A stretch of 64,000 bases of DNA, from positions 868,001 through 932,000 of the forward strand of contig JAJFPB010000001.1 in assembly GCA_020881915.1 (NCBI GenBank). Direction: 5' to 3'. Source of the DNA: Paramyrothecium sp. XJ0827. Lineage: Eukaryota > Ascomycota > Sordariomycetes > Hypocreales > Stachybotryaceae. Position numbers and translations under genes: made by a program. The notes under the pieces were generated by a model. It searched no databases and was not told the DNA's origin. It worked only from the letters and a program-made list of their open reading frames with translations. Shown piece by piece: positions 12,935 through 23,886 of the stretch (position 1 is its first letter; every line of letters begins with the position of its first letter).

Positions 12935-15900
12935 ATGGACTCTGAAATGGCACGCGAGGGCGAAACCAAGGCTAGTCCCGCCCCCGCTAAAATGAAGACC
13001 GAGAAAGAGCTCGAGAAGGATCGCAAGAAGGCAGAGAAACAGGCGAAGTTCGAGCAGAAGAAAGCTGCCCAGGCCCAGGCCGCTGCTGCCAATGTGAACC
13101 AGGCCAAGGAAAAGAAGGAGAAGGAGAGCAAGGCTGCGGCCGAGGTGCTGCCCCCTTTCGTTGAAGAGACACCGGCTGGAGAGAAGAAGCGGCTGAAATC
13201 CTTCGACGATCCGTACTATTCCTCATACCACCCTGTCGCTGTTGAGTCGGCGTGGTATGCTTGGTGGGAAAAGGAAGGCTTCTTCAAACCGCAGTTCACG
13301 CCCGAAGGCAGCACCAAGCCTGAGGGCAGCTTCGTTATCGTTGTGCCTCCGCCAAATGTCACAGGAGCCTTGCAGTAGGCCACTGATCAATTGACTTGAA
13401 GCGAAGCTCTAGAGTTGTTAACACTGTGCACAGTATGGGCCACGCCTTGGGCAACTCAGTACAAGACTTGTTGATCCGGTATAACCGGCAGAAGGGAAAG
13501 ACCACGCTGTGGCTACCCGGCTGCGACCACGCCGGTATGGAGTGCGAGTGTATCAGTTTGAAATGTAACATAATCTGACGCTCAATAGGTATCGCGACGC
13601 AGAGCGTCGTGGAGAAAATGCTGTGGAGAAGAAAGAAGCAAACCAGGCATGACCTAGGACGTGCTAATTTCGTCGAGCTCGTCCAGGACTGGAAGGAAGA
13701 GTACCATCAAAAAATCAACAATGCCTTTAGAAAAATGGGTTGCAGTCTTGACTGGAGCAGGGAAGCATTTACAATGGTTCGTGATCCAACTGGCATGAGT
13801 CCAACGTACTTACTGAGCCATCCTAGGATGAAAGCTTCTCGGCAGCTGTTACTGAGGTTTTTGTCCGGTTTCACGAAGAGGGCATTATTTACAGAGCGAA
13901 TCGTCTCGTTAATTGGGACTCTACGCTGACGACTGCCCTTAGCAATCTTGAAGTCGACAATGTCGAGCTAACGGGCCGAACTCTGCTCGATGTCCCCGGT
14001 TATGAAAGGAAGGTTGAGTTTGGAATCATCGTTCATTTTAAGTATCCAATCGAGGACTCCACACAAACGATCGAAGTCGCCACAACGCGACCAGAAACAA
14101 TGCTAGGCGATAGTGGTATCGCTGTTCATCCTGAAGATCCACGGTACACTCATCTCGTCGGCAAGTTTGCGACGCACCCGTTCATCAAAGGACGAAGGCT
14201 TCCAATTGTTGCCGATAAGTATGTCGACCGCGAATTCGGTACAGGCGCCGTCAAGCTCACTCCGGCTCACGACCCTAACGACTTCAACTTGGGAATGGCC
14301 CATAAACTCGAGTTTATCAATATCTTGACGGATGATGGACTAATCAACGAAAATGGCGGCCCGTACCAAGGCCAGAAGCGCTTCGATGTCCGGTACTCTA
14401 TCCAGGAGGATTTGAAGAAACTTGGACTCTATGTGGACAAGAAAGACAACCCCATGACGGTCCCGTTGTCTGAGAGAACAAAGGATGTCGTTGAGCCCAT
14501 CATGAAGCCACAGTGGTGGGTGAAGATGTCTGATCTTGCAGAAGACGCTGTGAGTATTAATCTGCTAAGATGATGCCTTGTCTATTTGCTCAAATAAGTT
14601 TTAGATCAAAGCGGTCAAAAGCGGCGAGATCAAGATAAGGCCCGAGTCGGCAGAGAAGAACTTCCTTCACTGGATGGCCAATATCAACGACTGGTGCATC
14701 TCGAGACAGCTGTGGTGGGGTCACCAATGTCCAGTCTATCATGTTCAGTTTGAGGGAGAGGAGAACGAAGATGTGTCTAACGACAAGTGGTTCGCTGGTA
14801 GAACCGAGGAAGAAGGTCCGAGAAACACGCCTGAAAAGCCCCTTAGGATGTCTCATGCTGACTAGAGCGCAGCCTTCGCCAAGGCAAAGAAGGCCTGGCC
14901 TAACAAAGACTTCAAACTGGTAAGTTGTATCTTGTTGAGCAATTCGTGAATGCGAGTTGCTATCACTAAAGAACAATAACCTCGGGTGATTTTCACAAAG
15001 TTTTGGAGAATGGGAACTAAACAAGGCGTTAGGTTCGAGACGAAGATGTCCTTGACACGTGGTTCAGCTCTGGGCTTTGGCCGTTTGCAACCCTCGGCTG
15101 GCCCAACGAAACACTTGATCTATCTCGTCTGTTCCCCACGAGTGTTCTTGAAACCGGTTGGGATATTATGTAAGTCAATTGAGTACCAGAAGAAGGGCAT
15201 AGAAAACCGCCGGAGGAAGGCTGGTATGGAAATGCTGGACAAAACGACCCCGAAAACATGCTAACTTGAAGTTCTATAGCCCTTTCTGGGTCGCTCGAAT
15301 GATCTTTTTAAGTATAAAGCTCACTGTAAGTGTTATAGTTTCATGACTGTGCACTGCAGTGACGAGGCCTAGACTTGAACGTCCACGCAAGCAATGATTC
15401 TGACTCTTCGAACAGGGAAAAGTACCATTTTCTGAGGTCTTCTGCCACTCATTGAGTAAAATAAACCCCCCACTCGAGTTGAAGCACAAAAAGCTGACAT
15501 TTGCATAGTTCGTGATTCGGATGGACGGAAGATGAGCAAATCACTTGGAAATGTCATTGATCCTCTAGATGTTATTCACGGAGTCGAGCTTCAAACTCTC
15601 CACGACAAACTTCTTACGGGTAATCTTGCACCAAGCGAGGTCAAGAAGGCTACCGCCTACCAGAAGACCGCATTCCCGCAAGGCATCCCTGAATGCGGCG
15701 CGGACGCACTGCACTTCTCCCTCGTCGCGTACACGACGGGCGGTGGCGATATCAACTTCGACGTCAAGGTCATCCACTCGTACCGGCGTTTCTGCAATAA
15801 GATCTGGAACGCCTGCAAATATGTCCTCGGAAAGCTAGAAACAGTCAAGGACTTCGTGACCGCTGAGCGGCGAGCTCTTTCAGGGAACGAGTCACTGGCC

Positions 15901-16806
15901 GAGCTCTGGATCCTCCAGAAACTGAACTATGCTGTGAGGACAATTTCTGAGGCCATAGAGCAGAGGGATTTCATGAAGAGTGCAAACCATGTTTATGCCT
16001 ACTGGTATTTCCAATTGTAAGCTGTCCATGAAGCATATCACTCTTGTGTCCATTACTGATCCTCATCTAGATGCGATGTTTTCATCGAAAACTCCAAGGC
16101 ATTGATTCAAGAGGGCTCTGAGTCTCAAATTAAGTCCACACTACAGACATTATACACTGCTCTTGAAAGCGCTCTCGTCCTCTCGCACCCCTTCCTACCC
16201 TTCATAACGGAAGAGTTGTGGCAGAGGCTGCCTAGACGGCAAGGTGATGAAACAACGAGTGTTATGATGGCCAAGTATCCAGAGTGGGACCAGCAATTTG
16301 AGAACGCAGAGGCTGAGGCTGCTTACGACATTGTCTTGGGCTGCTCCAGAGGCATTCGGTCCTTGATGGCTGAATACGGACCCAAGGACGAGGCAAAGAT
16401 TTTCATCCAGGCATATGATGCAGCGTCGCACAAGACTGTTTCCGAGGAGAAGTCATCGATCCGCTCTTTAAGCGGCAAGAACGCCATGAACATCGAGGTC
16501 CTTTCAGCAGACCATGCTCGGCCCGCCGGCTGCGTTGCATTCCCCGTGTCTAGTGCGGTTTCTGTTTTCATCCACGTCAAAGATCGCGTCGACTTGGATG
16601 AAGAGATCACCAAGGCAACGAAGAAGCTGGAAAAGGCTCAGGCCGCCGTCCATAAGCAGCGAAAGCTCGTCAGCGACCCGACTTATCGCGAAAAGGTTGC
16701 CGTCGCCACACAAGATGCTGACAAGAGGAGGTTGGCTGATTTGGAGAGCGAGGCGAGTGGCTTTGAGGCTACAATCGACCAGTTTCAGCAGTTGAAAATC
16801 GAATAG
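12935..16806 (+). CDS. VAS1: Valyl-tRNA synthetase (valine--tRNA ligase)
   Basis: Charges tRNA-Val with valine (class I synthetase); in fungi one gene often serves cytosol and mitochondria. Eleven exons: 12935-13374, 13434-13534, 13589-13776, 13827-14549, 14605-14815, 14873-14919, 15033-15169, 15280-15325, 15416-15455, 15509-16016, 16071-16806; 3,177 nt, 1,058 aa, normal length. A Lys/Ala/Glu-rich N-terminal extension precedes the catalytic core. The HIGH motif (HMGH, ~147-150) is completed across intron 1; KMSKS lies at ~652-656. The editing domain ([10 protein letters not shown]), anticodon-binding region and C-terminal coiled coil are present. Two introns use unusual donors (GTTCGT at 13777, GTCCGA at 14816) but joining restores family sequence exactly. 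Odd: GWDIIPFWVARM and GADALHF replace the usual FFWVARM and GADALRF, so this may be a diverged paralogue. The symbol is the yeast name. Confidence 0.9.
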
Positions 16807-16974
16807 TTTGGAACATTAGAATAATAAATAATGGACGAAGGTTCGGTTGATGTTAAGTTTGCACGATATCAGTTCCAACCACTTTCGGGCTAGGCCATAG
16901 GTCTTTGAACCTAGGCTAAGCCCTTGATCAACTAGTACCCAGCCAAAGATTTCCAAGTACATCCGGAATGTAGA

Positions 16975-17868
16975 CTACCAGTTGAGCTCGCCTCGCTCAA
17001 TCATTTCGGCAAACGTGATGAACTTCCCTTTGTATTCCTTCAACTTCCCCAAATCAACACCATAACCATAGTCCCGGTGCCATATCCTGAAGGATATGTA
17101 TTGGTCCCCTTGCTCCACCAGCTTGCGAGTCTCCTCATCCGACAAGTGTCGGAACTGGACGGGTCCATGGCCGAGGCGTATGAGAAGCTGTGATATTTCA
17201 TCGAAAGACATGCTTTCAGCGGCCAAGGGGATCGTTTTCCCAGAATAATGCGAGGGCGACTCAAAAGCATCGGCCGCAAATCTGCCAATATCGGCAGGAT
17301 GAATCAAGTCCATACGTGTATCTGCTCTTTCAACCATAGTCGTCTACTTCTTTTCTGCAAGGCCAGGAAACATAAAGTTGCAAGCCGGCTTGGCAAAGTT
17401 CTGCATGAAAAAAGCCGGCTGCAAAATTGTCCAGCTCTCAAATCCAGAGCTGCGGACCATGTCCTGGATAGCGGCCTTGTTAAGCCAGTATTCGGCCATG
17501 GGCCAGTCTGGACTCCATTGAGGGAAGCGCTCATGGTCACCAGCCCTAGCCACGCTCGAGTAAACCATATGCTTGACGCCGAGCGTCTTCGCCGTTTCAA
17601 TAACGTTCGTTGCATGAGTGACTTCGCTACCCATTGCGAGCATGTTTAGGAACACGCCTTCAACGTTCTGTGTCGCGGCTCGCAACGAATCAAGGTCATC
17701 CAAGTCCCCTTCATGGATAACTGCTCCAAGTCTCGATAACTCTTGGCAGACAGGCTTAGAGCGATCTCGAGTCAGGATATGAACCTGATGACCCCGCTGC
17801 AAAAGGTCTGTGGCTACAGCTTGGCCTTGCTTTCCAGTGCCACCGATGACGAGAATTGACTTGGCCAT
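16975..17868 (-). pseudogene. NmrA-like NAD(P)-binding protein interrupted by an in-frame stop
   Basis: A single frame of 298 codons, full length for NmrA-like proteins (~300 aa), broken only by TAG at 17346-17344. Before the stop: Rossmann motif VIGGTGKQG at ~7-15, then HILTRDRSK, SSVARAGDHERFPQW and WTILQPAFFMQNF, all typical of NmrA/HSCARG redox-sensor or atypical SDR proteins. After the stop the same frame continues with family sequence (MDLIHPADIGRFAADAF, GHGPVQFRHLSDEE) to the normal end. No GT-AG intron of credible size can remove the stop. A CAG to TAG transition is the simplest origin. Alternatives are a sequencing error or a truncated 174-aa product lacking the substrate half. Confidence 0.8.
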
Positions 17869-19262
17869 GATGCTTGAGGGAGTGATGTGAGTCGATTGAG
17901 TGAAACGAGATTGGACGAGTTACAAGAATGATTTACACAACTTGGAGACATCTTAGGTTTGGTAGCACTTTATATCTGGATTGATCAGTCAGTGACATCC
18001 TGAACATTTGCCTGATGACAAATTGTCCTTGAAAGGAGAATTGCTGATGCAATCAAATATCTCTTCGACGGAGTTTACTCGGTCGTGCCAGGTTTATGTC
18101 ATTATGCGTTCGGTCTGCTGGATGGATGTTGTTATTGGCGCCAATAAACTCGGCCCCGAAATGCGGATGGGGCGGCCAATTTTCGGCAGATTTTCACGGC
18201 TCGTTCGGATCACGGCAAAGTTTCCGCTGAACCACCACAGATCCACACCAGCATGCAACGTAAACGAAACTTGTTAGTGGACACAAGTGCTATGAGTTCC
18301 TACTTCAGGCCCGGTCTCACAAGAGGGTAAAAGAATGCGTAGATCGCCACGGCCTATCTCACCACTTGAATAATCTACACGAGATCACAGACTAACAAGA
18401 TGGTAGTCTCACCCTCTAGGTCCATTCAATTTCTCGCTTGCGATGGTCCCGCGACCACTTTCCAGATGATATAGCTTCTCAACCCAGTGAGCCAAGGTCA
18501 GACCTCCGGCACTTTCTGAAAACTTGGTGAGCCACGGCTCAAAAATGTGTGCAGGCTGTAGGAGAAGTGACGTGACTTAAGAAGATGGATAGGCTTAGGA
18601 CCTTAATAAGATTGCGCAAAGATTTCAAGGAAAATTTTCAAGAAGTATTTTGGTGTAGACTCTGACCTGTCAGATAAATAGGTGTGGGACAAGGTCACAT
18701 CGTAGAATGTACGCATTGATCTATTCAACATCATCTGTATATCAAGGAGCCACGCTTCCTCAATAGGATGTGGTACTCTTCTCTAAAATAATCCAAGTGC
18801 CCAATTCCTGACGGAGATTTCTCGGGCAAATTTTGTTATCTAATTGGTTAGAATTCCCCACACCTCCTTAGACAAGCAAACTGCGTTTTGCATCATACAG
18901 CATGGATAAGGTCCTACCAGCACAGTAGCTTGGATACCACATCCTACCAGGTAAGGTATCCAGACGCTTGTCTGGCACTCATTCCGTCCCTGACTTTTTT
19001 ACTCAGACCACCGTCATCTCGGAACGGCAACCACCACACCCCCCACCACTTTGCCTTGCTCCCCCCGAGGCCAAATAACAAGGTACGGTGCCTTTCGTAG
19101 CTTCAGTACTGATCTGAAGCTCCACATACGAAGACGCGTCTACAGGGCGTTGCCGCCCCCACTGATTGCTTGGCAGAATCAACATATCGTAGCTTCGATC
19201 TGCCATTGTGGGGTATTTAGCTTTACATTGATGCAGTCGCCAGGAACTGTCGCTTGTTGCGA
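17869..19262. other. Intergenic, nothing recognised
   Basis: About 1.4 kb between two minus-strand genes. Short frames only. It should contain the promoter of the NmrA-like gene at its left end. Confidence 0.5.
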
Positions 19263-22200
19263 TCATGCGGATTTGCCCTTGGTCCCTCCTGTTGCTGTTT
19301 CCGAGTTTAGGAAGCCGCTTGCGAATTGCAAGTACTCGGCTGTCTCAGTGTGTCCCTTCTCCCTCGCCAACTGCCCAGGGACACGCCCATCCTTGTCCGG
19401 TGTCATAGTATTTGCCCCGGCGCTCACAAGTACAACTGCTGCATCTTTGGCCCCTTGATCGGCTGCGTGCGCCAATGCCGTTCGGCCCATGGAATCCTGC
19501 GCTTCGATATTTGCGCCTTCACGCAACAGCCAACTTACCATCGCAGCTTCGTTCGAGGCGGCAGCTACTGCTAGGAGCGGCCGGCCCATGCGGTCTAGGG
19601 CGTCCACACCTTTGCCGCCTAATGCTATCCTGTCCCACAGCTCGGGATCCCCGCGGCTCAACAACGAGCGCATCGCCAATGCGGCCGGCGGCTTGCCCAT
19701 TGCATTGCACGCATGCACGTTGGCTCCGGCATAAATGAGTGCATTCGCGATTTCCAGTGCCTCGGCCCTCTGTTTGTCCTTCAAACTCTCTAGCTCTGCA
19801 AGAACCATATGCAAGGCAGTATTGCCCTCGTTGTCCTTAGCATCAATGTTTTCAACGATGCCGAACCTAAGAAGGAGATTCACGTTCTTCATGCTCCTCC
19901 GCAAACATGCATGATGAAGAGGTACCCGGCCGCATTCATCCTGGTGTTTACCCAACGCTCCCCTCCGGATGAGCTCCAGCGTCAGTTTTTCGTGCTCCTG
20001 TAATAGGCTTGCTGCCAGGAGCGAATCCATCCAATCCTGGGAGGCTGTCAACCTCATGTTATCAGTAGGTGCTTCTGCTTTTAGCAATATTGATATCATG
20101 GCCGCTTTTTCGTTCTCCATTGCTGCTGCAAGCACTGGTAAAACCTCTGTAGCGGTTGGCTGTGGTTCAAGATGCAAGAGCCAGCGCACTGATTGTTCGT
20201 TGTTGATATCAAAAGCCATTTGTAAGTGAGATTCCCTGTAAGTACCACTCCCCACAAGCATGCTGGTCTCCAATGCTTTTAGCAGGGGCTCATGTCGAAG
20301 CTGTATCGCCAGTAATACCCCCAAGCTGGGTGATCTGAAGTCGTTGGTAGCCGTGTGCTCACTCTCTGCGTCTTTGAGAACCTCACCCCAAAAAGGGCTT
20401 GATTTATCATCGTAGCTCTGAACCATAGCCTCCAACTTGTTCCATGTTAAAGACTTTTCTTTCCTAAAGTTGGTAGAATGCCACAACCAATTGGCTGTGG
20501 CGTAATCCAGAAATGAATACTTCCCCTCTCCTCCGCTTGAGACGGGTGAGCTTCCCGTCAGCCCCAGACCCTCCATGTGCTGGCTGACATCGAGGTTTTT
20601 TGTTTCCGCTTTATTGTGTTTGCCCATCTTCAAGATAGAGGCAGTTGGCGCGACCCACTTCCATCTATTGCCTGTTGCTGTCTTTGCAATGTCCATGGGC
20701 CGGAATCGCGGTGATGGTTTGCGGTAACGGGTTAAGGCAGTTTGAAAATCACTGAAATTGAGATATGTGACGCAAAGCTCTCCCAAGGTATGTTCGAACT
20801 CTTCGAAGGTGTTGTGGAAGGCTTGATGTTGCGGCTCGTGTACAGGGCCCAAGAAAAACTGATGGATCGTACGGTGGGCGAAGTGAACCGTCTCAGCTTC
20901 ATCGTCAACGTAGACTAAATTCTCAAACCAAAGAGCGACACGATGTATGCCGTTGATCCGACGTTTCTGCATCCAGTGGGCCTGGTCGACCTCCACACCG
21001 GCAATGTCTTGCAACTCGTCCAGCGTAAGAGGCCTCTTGGCAGCAGATATCCAAGGTAGAAGAAGCTGCACGACTTTTCCATTCTTTTGGGAGATGATAC
21101 GATTGACCGCACGGCAGAATGTCCTCGTTAAGCCTCGAGGTAGGTTCTGTATAGCTGTTCTGATGTCCTCGTCGCTCCGCTCGTGACATAATTCCTCGAT
21201 TTGCAGGGCGACCCATAAGAACCTTTCAGTGAAGTCAGCGACCACTGCAAAGCATCCAACGTTTCAGTCACTTACATCCCATCTGCACCGTGGCATAGCG
21301 CAGTTTTGATCTCATCCACCAGAGCAGGATTTCCAACGATGAGTTCCTCATCCTGCAGCTTCTGCTGCAAGACTCCATCAATGTACTTTGATAGATCTGG
21401 CCAAATCAAGGAGGCCTCGAGTGCAATACGAGTCACCGCATCGAAATGCTTCTCGACTTCAGCCTGTATGCTCTCACGACTTGAGACGAAGACCCTGGCT
21501 GTGGAATTGGCGCGGAGGATTTGGACGAGAGCTACAAAAACTATTTGCGTTCGCTAGGCTCACACTCATCCAGTCCATCAACACATAGATAGAGGGACTC
21601 GTAATCTCGCACTTGTTCTACTAATGCAGTGGTCAGCAGATCAACATCAGCCGCCTTCGTGCGTGCTGGATCCGGAAATAGCGTTTGGAATTTCTTGCTC
21701 AGATTTGCCGGGTCAAGGGTTTGCCGTAATATGGACCTTAAAATTGTGTCTGCTTTCAAAGACTCCGGCTCATCGAAGCGACAAACGAAGAATAGCACAT
21801 TGGCACGTGGTGCAGTTTTGTGGGTGAGGAGGTGATCGATCAGCGCCGTTCTGCAAAGTGATGGACTTAGTTCCATGACGCCGGAAGGAAGAGACCAGCA
21901 ATATCTTACGTGAGGATTGTTTTGCCAGACCCAACTGTCGTAGTCAGATACCTGATTGTCCGAAGAGGGATGAGACATGTCACTGCTTACTCTTGCCTGA
22001 CAGCCAAAGCAGTCGAGACGTATTGTCGTCTCTCCAAGTCTGGAAGTCAGTCGACTGAAAAAGCCACTCAGCTGTCTCGGGGTGCCGGATTTTTCGATTC
22101 TGCTTCAAAGCTTTTAAATAATCATAATCTGACAGGGAATCAAGCAATTTCTGTTTGCGTTGTACTTTGATATGTCAGAAAGAAGATTTTTGTTTTCATT

Positions 22201-23142
22201 CTTAAACAATATGATCGACTCACGAACTAGTCGCCTCTTGGCGTGCACCTGCTGCTCGGATATGTCGCCAAGCGTATGCTTGGTTCTCGAAAACAAAGAT
22301 GATAACTCGCTTCGATGTTTCGATGCCGCTTTCCTCTCCGAAACTTGTGCTTGCTGATCTTCATAGACAGCTTGGGCTTTTGCCAGCAAGACCTCCTCCT
22401 TAACCTCGCTGCTGCAGATCAAAATGTCCGCCTTGTCTTGACTGAATTCCTGCTCAAACGACTGCCACATGGCTTTGAGCAGCTGCTGCGCCCCTGTGCG
22501 AATAGTCAAGCTGTGAACTCTAATATCTGTTTCATGCTTCACTTACATGTTCGTCTGGCAGCGTCCATCACATGCTTGCAGCAGCGAACGATGGACGCGT
22601 GAAAGTCGCAGAGAGCTGTTTGGAGTCTTGTAGAGCCTGGATAGAGCAATTGGTATTCCGAAAATCTAGGTAAATGGTTGTTGAGGCTCATGAAAAACTG
22701 AGATAACATGTCGAAGAAGCAAGTCAAGTTGATGGCAGTCTGGCATCATGAGACGGGGGAAATAAGAAAGGCTTGTTGAGGATGTACTTACGAGGATAGT
22801 AAACTTGACACTTCCCCAAACCAAGGCAGCGATCTCTGGATTTGATGAAACAAATGTATCCACAACAGAAGAGAAGTTCTGCACGGCTTGTAGCAGGTTA
22901 TACAGTCTGCTGGCTACACTCCGCCCTCTTCTCTCCCGGTTCATATAGTCCAGGCTTGCCGTGAAGGTCAGCACTGTGTTGGCGTCGGGGGTATCGGAAA
23001 CATCTTGCAACTGCTTGCGCTGTTCGGGGCTGAGGGCCAAACGAAATTCATCTAGTGCATCTTGGAGAGGGCTTCTGGGCGCTGCGGCTTTAGCCTTGGA
23101 AGGACGTGCGACAAGATGTTGAGGGGCACCGCCAGGCGCCAT
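19263..23142 (-). CDS. NACHT-ankyrin STAND protein B, interrupted by a one-base frameshift
   Basis: Seven exons: 23142-22792, 22697-22547, 22493-22224, 22164-21991, 21934-21910, 21850-21276, 21222-19263. Joining gives about 1,168 codons if one missing base is allowed for. The N-terminal ~300 residues include NPEIAALVWGSVKFTI, the signature of the fungal DUF7708-type domain that precedes NACHT. Walker A is SGKIGSGKTILT (~residues 312-323), formed across two introns around a 25-nt exon; Walker B is LYLCVDGLDECEPSER (~408). Next come GMFLWVALQIEELC and C-terminal ankyrin repeats (VPLHHACLRR, TALHMVLAE, TALAHAADQG). Just after Walker B, near 21541-21549, the frame runs into TAG and homology resumes one base off (ALVQILRANSTARVFVSSRE). 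No intron fits, so this is a deletion or a sequencing error. If real, the product would end before the ankyrin part. Confidence 0.82.
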
Positions 23143-23886
23143 CTTGTGTTTGAACTGCCAAAGACTTTCCTTGACTCGACCGTCGCCACCCTTCTTCGAA
23201 CTTTCGTAGCATGAGAAACGCAGGCCAATGGAGCATGAGCTGTGGCACGATCAGCTCAAACGAGACGCAGGCTCGACTGGTGCTCAGCATATCAGAATGG
23301 TCAGCTTTGAGGCTGACGCCCCGGGGGCAAACAGGGGTTAAGGCACGTGAGCTGCACCCACACCGAGTTGATACAACCTTGCATCCGATGTCTTCTGAAG
23401 GCTGGGGCTGCGCCTTGAGATTGGCCCGAGCCAATGATGTAATTGCGGCAGGCCGGGCATTGAATTGTTTCACAGACACCGTAGTGCACCGCCACGAATG
23501 CGGGAACAAAATAGGGTTTGTTGAATTCATGAGATGTTGTCCATGTCATGATAGTTCTTTCATCAGATTTAATGTATGGAATTTTTAAAAAGCGGGAAGA
23601 GTAAAATCTTCGAGCAAGCCGCAGCCAATAGGAAATGCTTACGGGTGCATCATTCGACATAGTAATATCGCCGCGTTGGTGAGGGAAGGTGGTGGGTTCC
23701 CGCTGTCATTTCACACCCCAATACTCCTAGCGAACTATTTATTTTATACTGCGATATGACCAAATACCCTAGTTACCTGAGCCGGATATTGTCAAACTGG
23801 GCGCTGGGACATACATAGCTGCGTCTGTGCTCTCTGATCAATACCGGGGATCGTGATCCCTCAACATCACGCGCGGGGTTGCAGCA
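23143..23886. other. Divergent intergenic region between STAND genes B and C
   Basis: The two STAND genes are transcribed away from each other across this 744-bp region, which must hold both promoters. No coding frame or clear motif seen. Confidence 0.5.

Noticed and set aside
12935..16806. Valyl-tRNA synthetase as a pseudogene (many stops between short frames)
   Set aside because: Ten GT-AG introns account for every break, the total is exactly 1,059 codons and all catalytic motifs are intact.
17344..17346. Stop-codon readthrough in the NmrA-like gene
   Set aside because: Efficient fungal readthrough uses TGA CTA; here it is TAG ACG, and no peroxisomal or other extension signal is involved because the stop is internal to the domain.
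21535..21555. Programmed -1 frameshift in STAND gene B
   Set aside because: The site CGC AAA TAG lacks a slippery X XXY YYZ heptamer and no family precedent is known to me; mutation or sequencing error is simpler.
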